From: Diphasiastrum complanatum
Taxonomy: Eukaryota > Streptophyta > Lycopodiopsida > Lycopodiales > Lycopodiaceae
Length of the DNA stretch: 64,000 bases
Reading direction: 5' to 3'
Assembly: GCA_029204225.1 (NCBI GenBank)
Contig: CM055094.1
Span: forward strand, 23,956,541-24,020,540
Part shown: positions 36,107 to 45,103 of the stretch, piece by piece
How the letters are laid out: the number at the start of each line of letters is the position of its first letter
Position numbering within the stretch: the first letter of the stretch is position 1
Notes under the pieces: generated by a model
Databases searched by the model: none
What the model saw: the letters and a program-made list of their open reading frames with translations, nothing else
What the model was told of the DNA's origin: nothing
Program-made: the position numbers and the translations under genes

Positions 36107-39100
36107 GTCGCGCGCGCGCGCGGATTCCTTATCCACAGCGTGCTGTTCGGGCAGGGGGTAGACGGCCAGGTAGCGTGAGAAGGGCCGTGATGAAGGAGCC
36201 CGAGAATGGAGAATAGAAAGTTGGGGGGGGTGGGGGGGGGGAAGGTGTCCCCCTAAAACTCAAGTTTAGGATTAAAACTTGGAGTTAGGCATGCAAGTGG
36301 TAGGTAAGATGGGGTTGGGAGAGGCCAATTTTTTGGCATTTGGAGTTTTTTAAAAGAACCTTGTGATTTCTTGCACGAAAGGTGTTTTTTTAGTTTTAAT
36401 GAACTGATAATTAATTTTTGCAGTAGAACGTGACAGCTTAGGTAGAGTTGTTAAATGATTTTTGTTGCATTAACGGTTAATTCCGATTTTGTTTATTGCT
36501 TAAGTACCCATTTGCCGATTCATTGGTATAATTTGTTAATAAAACACGTCTAAAAAAATTAGTTTTTTTGTAGACATTGCTTAATATAGCAATTATTATA
36601 CCCGTAATGAATGCATTTTTCAGTTGGCAAGCAAATGGATACTGATGAAATTTTGGAGGCGGGTGCTAACAAGATTCACCCGGCATCACCAGGAAGTGAT
36701 GGGGGAAATACGGAAATTCAGCCGGCCTCACCCGACAGTGATGACACCCTAGACTCAGAAAAACTGTTGCAAACCTTAGGCAAGGCAGTTTTAGAACTTC
36801 ATCAGAGCAATAAACAACGGGATAAACAAATGCAAAATCTATTTAATCAACTTCAAGCTATTAACTCTAAAACAACTTGGGCTACCAACCGGAAATATTT
36901 TTCGGCGATAAAAAATTTAAACGCCCGGAAGTTGTTGAAGACTGGATAAACCGTTGGACAAGCTATTTTAGCTTGCACAACGTCCCAGAAGAGCTGGATT
37001 CCTGACGAAATTTCGGAAAGCTTTTGTCACGATAGACGATTCCGAGTTGTATATTCGGTTTATCAACTGCAAAATGTCGAAAGTTGCCACATGGCAAGCC
37101 ACGTGGAAAACCATGTGGGCTTGGGACTATCTTAAGACAAGAGAAGCTTTATGCGAAAGAATCAAAGTGCGAATTCTTTAAGAAGGAACTTCTTTACCTT
37201 GGTCATAAGATTACCTCCTTTGGGATCAAGATTGACGAAGAAAAGGTGAAGACGGTAGTGCAATGGCCAATTCCTAAAACGGTGCGTGAACTTAAGTCAT
37301 TCTTAGGTTTCACTGTGTTTTTCTTAGATCTGCTGAGGAGTACTCAAAGATTACTGCACCTCTTAACAATATGTTGAAAGGAGTGAAAAGCCGCAAAGGT
37401 AGGCCAAGTCCTCCCATTAGATGGAATGAGAAATTAGATGAGAGTTTTCGCAAACTCAAGCTTCTAATTGCCTCAGCTCCAATTTTGAGGATAGCGGATC
37501 CAGATTTGTCGTTTGTCATTAACACTGACGCAAGTGATACGACTATTGGAGCTGTTCTCTTACAGGAGGGTCAGCCCGTTGCCTTTGAGAATAAGAAGCT
37601 AACTGATGCACAGGTCAGGTACACCACTCAAGAAAAAGAGCTTTTTGCTGTGATCCATGCATTGAAATCATGGAGGCATTACCTGTACGGTAATAAATTC
37701 GTGGTTAATACAGATCATCAACCTTTAAAGTATTTCTGTAATCAGAATGATTTGCGAGGTCGTAAGGCCAGATGGGCAGAACTCATGCAAGAATTTGACT
37801 TTGACGTGCGGTATATCAAGGGCTCATCTAATTAGGTGGCTGATGCACTTAGTCGAATTGGTGAAGTGAACGAACTTTCCTTCACTATGATCAGTACAGA
37901 CTTTTATCTCTCCCTGAGAGGTCTTTATGAGAAAGACCCACATTTTGGACCAATCTGGAATAGGGTTCTAGCAGCTACATCAACCGGGACTGATGTTCAT
38001 GGTGATCAGTCTTGAGGGAAGGATATAAAGAGTACTGATGACTTCTCTATCCGTAATGGACTATTGTTCAGGAAAGGGAAGGTTTGTGTGCCTGATGTGG
38101 ATGTTGTTAAGAATAAAGTTCTTTATGAATGTCATGACTCACCATGTGCAGGACATCCTGGCATACATCGTACATTGGATTTGGTACGAAGGGATTTTTG
38201 TTGGCCAAAACTCAAGCCCTTTGTAGAATCTTATGTGGTCAAGTGTGACCAATGCCAGTTGAATAAAACTGAACGCCATAAGGCTGGCGATTTGCTGCAT
38301 CCATTGGATATCCCTGATAAGAGATGGGATAGTATTTCCATGGATTTTGTGGTTGGGTTACCACGGACGAATAAACAACATGATGCAATTTGGGTTGTGG
38401 TCGACCGTCTTACCAAATTGGCTACATTTATTCCGGTAAAGACCACCGCGAAGGCTCCTGATTTAGCTCAGATATTTGTAGAGCGTCTGTTTAGGCTTTA
38501 CGGATTACCAAGTGATATTGTTAGCGATCGCGAACCGAAGTTCACCGGTCACTTTTGGTCGGCCGTATTCGCTAAACTAGAGACGACACTGAGCTTGGGT
38601 TCTTCTGATCATCCTGAGACGGATGGACAGACGGAAAGAACAAATCAGACGATGGAACAAATGCTTCGGGCATATGTTTCCAGACGACAATTTGATTGGA
38701 AAAGTACCTTCCATTGATCAAGTTTGCCTATAATAGTAGTAAGCATTCGGCTACCGGTTATAGCCCGTTCATGCTTATGTACGGTTTTCAGCCTAGGTCA
38801 CCCATCGCAGTTGAGACTCGGACGATCAAGTTTCAGAAAGTAGCGGATTTCCTACATGATCTGCAGGAAATGCTATGGATTGCACGTGAAAATGTCGAAA
38901 GTGCCCAGGATAGGGACAGACATTATGCAAATCTGAAAAGATCACCGAGAGACTTCCAAGTGGGAGATTGGGTATATTTGAGAATCCCGAAGGATTCAAG
39001 TGTAATTCCTAGGATCAGGAAGGAAGCTTAAGGAGGAACTTTCCCAGTTTTAAGTTCTGAGGACAGAACTTGAATAAGGGGGGAAGAATGTCACGCCCAT

Positions 39101-42100
39101 GACTGGTCTCGGGTAGCGTGTCCACGCTAGGGACCGGTAGACCAACAACCCGTAAGTTAATTGTGATTATAAGGGAATTGGGGCCCTTATGTGTACATGG
39201 TCATAATTAATGGTTGTAGGCCTAAACACATGGTGGTGGAGTTGGTATGGATCTATCAGTGAGTCATTAGGGAACTGGATGACGTGGCCCAGATAGACTG
39301 CAGAGGTGTCCAGTGAGGTGTCACAGTGCAGTACTAGTGGTGCATGGGCCTTGGAGGGTATAAGTATACCTGCTGGCTCTCACTAGTGTATGCTTGATTT
39401 TGTGATTAGTAGCTACATGCTGGTGTGACTCCTCTTTCCATGACTCTGATTGATCCATAGCTTGGGGGCTAGATCCGTACGATCTAGGTTTGGTTGGGTT
39501 GGTTTATCCACCACCTGTTCCCTTGTGTTGTTGCTTTGTATGGTATGCTTAGGCTAGAATCCTGTTGTGAGGACATTATAAAGTCGATGTTGTATATATC
39601 AAATGAGTATACACAGGAGGAAGTCGATGGCTTCGATGTCGGACACTTCGGAGGTTAACATTTGATTATATAAATTAAGAAGTCGAAGTCGATGAAGTCG
39701 GACTTCAGACACTTCGATGACTTCGAAGTCGATGGAGTCGACTTCGGCTGAATCTTTCAGGATGCTCATTGCTCCATGGATTTGGTCCTGAGCATTAAAA
39801 TCCAACACTCCCCCGTAATGTGGATCCTGAAAAACTTGGATCTTCAGATTTAACATGTCGTTAAATCTGAGATGGTGCTCCTTTGATAGAGCTTTTGTGA
39901 AGTAATCTGCTGCCATTAATTCTATCCTGCAGTAAAACAATGACACTTCGTTGCTTTGCACTTTTTCTCTAAGGTAGTGATACCTGATTTCAATGTGTTT
40001 TCTCTGAGAGTGAAATCTTGGATATAGAGAGAGTGCTATTGTGCTTTGATTATCACAATAAATTGTCGTTGGATGTTCCTGAGCAAGGCCGATATCTGCA
40101 AGCAGGTTCCTTAGCCAAATTGCCTGCTTGGTAGCATTTGTGGCAGCTATGTATTCTGATTCGGTTGAAGATAATGCTACTGAGGTCTGCTTTCGGCTGT
40201 TCCATGAGATTGGGCCTTGATTTAAAAAGAATACAAATCCAGAAGTTGATCTTCTGGTGTCGATATCTCCTACCCAATCTGCATCTGTGTAGCCTTCGAG
40301 AATATTGGCAGATTGGCTGCCTCCATAATAGATGTTGAGACGTTTGGTTGCTTGGACGTACTTCATGACTTGCATGAGAGCTTTCCAATGAGTTGGCCTT
40401 GGATTCGATAGGTATTGGCTGAGAGAACTGATGGGGAGTATGCCAAGTCGGGTCGAGTGCAGAGCATAGCATACATGAGTGACCCGATAATGGAGTGAAA
40501 TGCATATTGCTTCATTTCCTCCTTCTTTGCCTCGAATTTTGGACATTGCTCCTTCGACAGCTTCAGACTAGGGTCGAGTGGGAAGTAGCTCGATTTGCAA
40601 TTGGTCATTCCGTAATTTTTCAGCACGTTGATGAGATATTGTTGTTGACTGATGAAGATCTGTCTGCTGGGTCGATCTCGATAGATCTGGATTCCGAGAC
40701 AGTAATGGGCTGGACCCATATCAGTCATTTTGTACTCCTGGGCTAGCATGCATTTTGTATCCTTCATCAAATTCAAGTTGTTACTAAAAAGTAACGTATC
40801 ATTGACATAGAGAGTGATGATAATGAAGGAACTGGAAACAGACTTGAAGTAAACTTCGAGTCTGCCGAGTCTGGAATAAAACCATTCTCGATTAGAAATG
40901 CATTGATCTTTTGACACCAGGCTCTTGGTGATTGCTTCAAACCATAGAGAGCCTTGTGAATTCTGCACACTAGGTGCTGCTTGCCTTTCAATTCGTATCC
41001 CTCTGGCTGCGACATATAGATCTCCTCTTCGATAGGTCCGTTGAGGAAGCAATTTGGACATCCATTTGGTGGACTTCGAGATCGTCTGCAGCTGCAAAGG
41101 AGAGTAGTAGGCGAATCAAAGCATGCTTAACGACATGGCTGAAGGTCTCCGAATAATCCAGATCTGGGATCTGGGATCTGGGAGAAGCCTTTGGCGACAA
41201 GCTTGGCCTTGTATCGATGGAGTCTTCCTTCAGCATCATACTTTGCCTTGAAAATCCATTTGCATGGAATCGGGTTTCGATCCTTTGGCAGCTCAGTAAC
41301 AGTCCATGTTTGATTCTTTATAAGAGAATCGAATTTGGTGTCCATTGCAGCTTTCCAGTGATCAGCATCAGGTGTCAACATTGCCTCTGAAACTGTGGTT
41401 GGTTCCTATACAAAGTAGCAAGCCGGATCATCCATAAATCAAGATGGAGGCAGTCTGGACCGGTTCGATTTTCTGGGTTGTAACAAGCGATGAGTGTCCG
41501 ATTCTTCCTTTGAGCTACACCATTGGACTGAGGTGAGTAGCTGGTTGTGTATTGTTGATGTATTCCATTTTCCTTGCAGAAGTCCTTGAATTCGGTGGAG
41601 ATGAATTCTCCCCCTCCATCAGTATGTAGAGCCTTGATCTTTCCTTGAGTCTAATTTTCAGCAGACGCCTTGAATTGTTTGAAGAACTTGAAAGCTTTGG
41701 ATTTATTCTTCAAGAAATAAGTGACAGTTCGTCAAGAGAAATCATCAATGAAAGTTAGGAAATAAAGGGCTCCCCCTGTCGAAGCACTCTGCATTGGGCC
41801 ACAAATGTCGCTATGTACAAGATCAAGCAAACCTTTAGAAATATGAATTGAATCAGAAATGAAAGGACTTCTTGCATGCTTGCTGATAATACAGCTTTCA
41901 CAAGTAGAAGTCGGTTTGCTAACAGAAGGAAGATCTTGCACTAAATTCTGAGTCAACATTTGCTGAATACTATTGAAGTTTTGATGGCCTAATCTGAAAT
42001 GCCAAAGCATATCAGTCGATTCAGAAGTCGATGTATGAAGAGCTTGGCTGTTTGTCAAATAGCAGTGACTAAGCTTGTAGAGATAGCCACATCGTCTACC

Positions 42101-45100
42101 GAAGGCTAAAACCTTCCTAGACTTGTCAAGTATGGTGCAGCCCTCTGTATTGAATTTGACCCTTCGACCAGAATTAGTGATTCTACTTATCGAAATTAGA
42201 TTCTTGGTAAGGTTAGGAACATGAAGAACATTGGACAACGACTTTACATCACCTTTCTTGAATTCGACTTTGACTGTTCCTTCACCTTCGATAAAATGTG
42301 ATGAGTTGTCTCCAAGCTGCACAACTCTTGAGTGGGTGAATGCTTTGTAGTCCTGGAACCAATCTCGATGGTGAGTCATGTGTTGAGTTGCTCCAGAGTC
42401 CAGATACAAGGAGTCGATATCCTGCTGCTCTCCAACCTTGGTCATGAAGGCTGCTTCATCTTCCTCTTGTTCCTAGATCGAGTGACTGGTTGTAGCAGCA
42501 TTGGCTTGCTGCTGGAACTGCTTCTTCTTCTCGTTGTTGTACTTCAAAGTTCGACAATCCTTGATGAGATGGCCAGTCCTCTTACAGTATTTGCAGAATA
42601 GCTTCTGCATTGGCTGGAATGATGAAGATCCTGATGTAGATGGTGTGTTAGATACAGGCTGCTGCATGTTGCTCCTCTTGTCAGTGTACTCTGACTTTGT
42701 AATCTCTTGGATCTAAACTTCTGATTTTTCTTTGTGTATAGAGCTTGTGGATCCGATCCTGAGCCGGAGGAGGAAGCATTCCTTCTGATCTCCTCTTGTA
42801 GTAGCATCGAGATTACTCTTGATAGAGTGAGATGCTACTGGGTTGAAATAGCCATAACCCAAGTTTCATAGGCATTAGGGAGACTCGATAATAGAGTCAT
42901 TACTACATCTGAATCTTCAATGACTGATCCTGTAGCAATCATTTGCTCCATAAGGTTCTTGAAAGTGTTGAGATGGCTCGAAACACTATCTGGATTAGAC
43001 ATTCTGATAGTGAAGAATTTCTTCCTCAGATGAAGCTTGGAGGTGACGTCTCTGATGTCATAGAGAGTTGCTAGGATGTCCCATGCATCCTTAGCAGTCT
43101 GAGCAGCACGTATGTGGCTGATCTGAGAGTCTTTGATATTGAGAGTGATCAAGGAAAATGCCTTGCCATCTCTCTATCTCCATTTGGTGATGCTGGCTGC
43201 ATTTGCCTCTAGTTTGACCTCAGTGCCATCAACGATGTCCCACAGTTCTTTTGCAAGTAGAACTACTCTCATCTTGAACTTCCAGAGATGGTAGTTCTCT
43301 CCATTGAGCTTGTCAATCAGAGATGAACTAGAAGATGAGTCCATTCTGGTGTAGAGATCGTTGGTAGAAACAACGATATCTGAATAATGCTAGCTGTGCA
43401 CTTGCTGAAATGATGTCTTGATAGAAACAAGACTGATAACCTGCAGTAAAAATGCAGATTATTGAGCCACCCACTCTGATACCATGTCGGAAAATGGCTG
43501 GATAGCAGCGGAAGTCTGATAGCAGATGGATGGTTTGTGAATCAGTAGTGCAGCAGTTAACAACAAAATTAGTCAAGATGAAAACTGAGTAGGAATGCAA
43601 AAGAACGAAGAAGAAGTGAGACAAAACTTGCACTCTGATTGAATGAAAAATGAGTACAAGAGCGTGGAGCAGTGCAAGACGGTAGGCGCACGAAATTCTC
43701 CAGCTGATAATCGTTGATTGCCAAAACTTAACTTACTGATAGCAACTTAGTTACTTAACTAGAATACAGCCTCTCCAATCTGGCAAGAGTGCTGACACTA
43801 TACATTGATGATTGCATGTCAGTGCTCAGTGCATTGGGAGCATGAAATCTTAACTACTTAATGTACTATAGCCATTATGCATTAGATGGCCGTCTTCTCT
43901 AACTGTAAATGTATGTACAAATTAGGTGGACTATTAGAGATGTACTTGAAGTCGTCTGACAGTTCATGGATCGACTTTTCCCTGATAAAGAAGAAGTCGA
44001 CGAAGTTGAGTTAGTTGGTGAAAAGTCGGTGACGTCAGGTAAGTCGTCGAAGTCGGACGTGTCGACGAATTCGGTTGATGGAGTTAGTGTTGAAATGTCG
44101 ATGAATTTGGTTGATGGGTATATACATGAGAAGTCGAAGTCGAAGTAGTCGATGACTTCGATGTTGGGTAAGTCGATGTTGTATATATCAGATGAGATGA
44201 CTTCGATGTCAGACACTTCGGAGGTTAACATTTGATTATATACATTGAGAAGTCGAAGTCGATGAAGTCCGGACTTCGGACACTTCGATGACTTCGAAGT
44301 CTGGAGTCGACTTCGGCTGAATCTTTCAGGATGCTCATTACTCCATGGATCTGGTCTTGAGCATTAAAATCCAATAGGGCATGTGCTCTACATGCCCTCT
44401 GATGTGTAGGTTTTACAACCTTTTCTTGTTACTTGTATAAACTATTGGTATTTTGTTCTCACTTCTTTTACATAGTCAACTGGAGGCCCTTGTTTTTTTT
44501 TCTTTTTTTGGGAGATTTTGGTAGAATAGTGTCTTTGGCCAAATAAATTGGCTTGTGTCTTGTGTCTTTGAATAAGCTCATGAATTACTTCAGGGTGAGG
44601 CTCAATGCTATCTCATTTTTTCCTATAGAATGACATTGTACTTCAAAAATGAGTTGCAATTGAGTTTTTATGCAGAGCTTCTAAAGAGTAAATTTTAGCG
44701 TTGCTTAATGAAAAGGTTTTTGCAAGTTAATCTCCTTCTTGGTGAGTATGTTGGAATATTGTCATTGGCAAAGGTTATGTCATGCATGCCCTATTGTTTA
44801 TTTGAAATTTATTTTTTGCAATCTATGGATTCTTGTCATGGATGAATCGACACCTTTCTAGAAGCATTAAGAAGTTTTTAAGTGTTACGATTTACCATAT
44901 GTTGAGCTAGATGTTGAGGACAGCCATTGATGTGTTATGCTAGGCATCGATTCTGGGCATTATGCTAGAGAGCTCATGTGGAACTGTGCTGAAATTGCTC
45001 GTGGCTATCTTGGAAAACCAAATCCAAAAGCTGTGCTTGAGAAAGCATTCAGAAAAACAAAGGCAACGGGATCATCGACTACACTAATAGCTGCCTTATA

Positions 45101-45103
45101 CAA

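Larger units (their letters stand above)
34584..39580 (+). mobile_element. Gypsy A, chromovirus element nested in copia E
   Basis: The target duplication AAGTC lies at 34579-34583 and 39581-39585. LTRs are 34584-35079 and 39089-39580 and differ by about five substitutions and two small indels. The LTR ends are TG...TA. The primer site TGGTATCAGAGCC is at 35081-35093, and the purine tract AAGGGGGGAAGAA is at 39076-39088. The internal region keeps a gag start, RT thumb, RNase H, integrase and integrase C-terminus. Most of gag, all of the protease, the RT fingers and palm, and the chromodomain are missing. Confidence 0.92.
33900..44376 (-). mobile_element. Copia E, 10.5-kb nested LTR retrotransposon
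   Basis: A perfect 5-bp target duplication GGGCA lies at 33895-33899 and 44377-44381. The element runs right to left: 5' LTR 43485-44376, primer site 43471-43484, gag, protease, integrase, RT, RNase H, then 3' LTR. The 3' LTR (33900-39807) is split by gypsy A. The two LTRs differ at about nine places in their first 130 bases by eye, so copia E is clearly older than the gypsy insertion within it. Coding frames are broken by a few stops and a deletion. It sits in the giant PP2C intron, antisense to the gene. Confidence 0.92.
24324..44943 (+). other. Giant 20.6-kb PP2C intron
   Basis: GT at 24324 and AG at 44942-44943 bound 20,620 bases. The split Gly codon (G|GC) rejoins exactly, so that the motif continues [12 protein letters not shown] as in homologues. 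The intron holds gypsy, copia and foldback elements in both orientations. Apart from them, 24330-25140, 26515-27075 and 44382-44940 show no genes. A TCAC microsatellite lies at 24689-24713. Confidence 0.85.

Noticed and set aside
36054-36121. CT/CG run as a possible host promoter or Z-DNA element
   Set aside because: It lies inside the gypsy A leader between primer site and gag, so it is part of the retrotransposon. No host transcript start can be supported.
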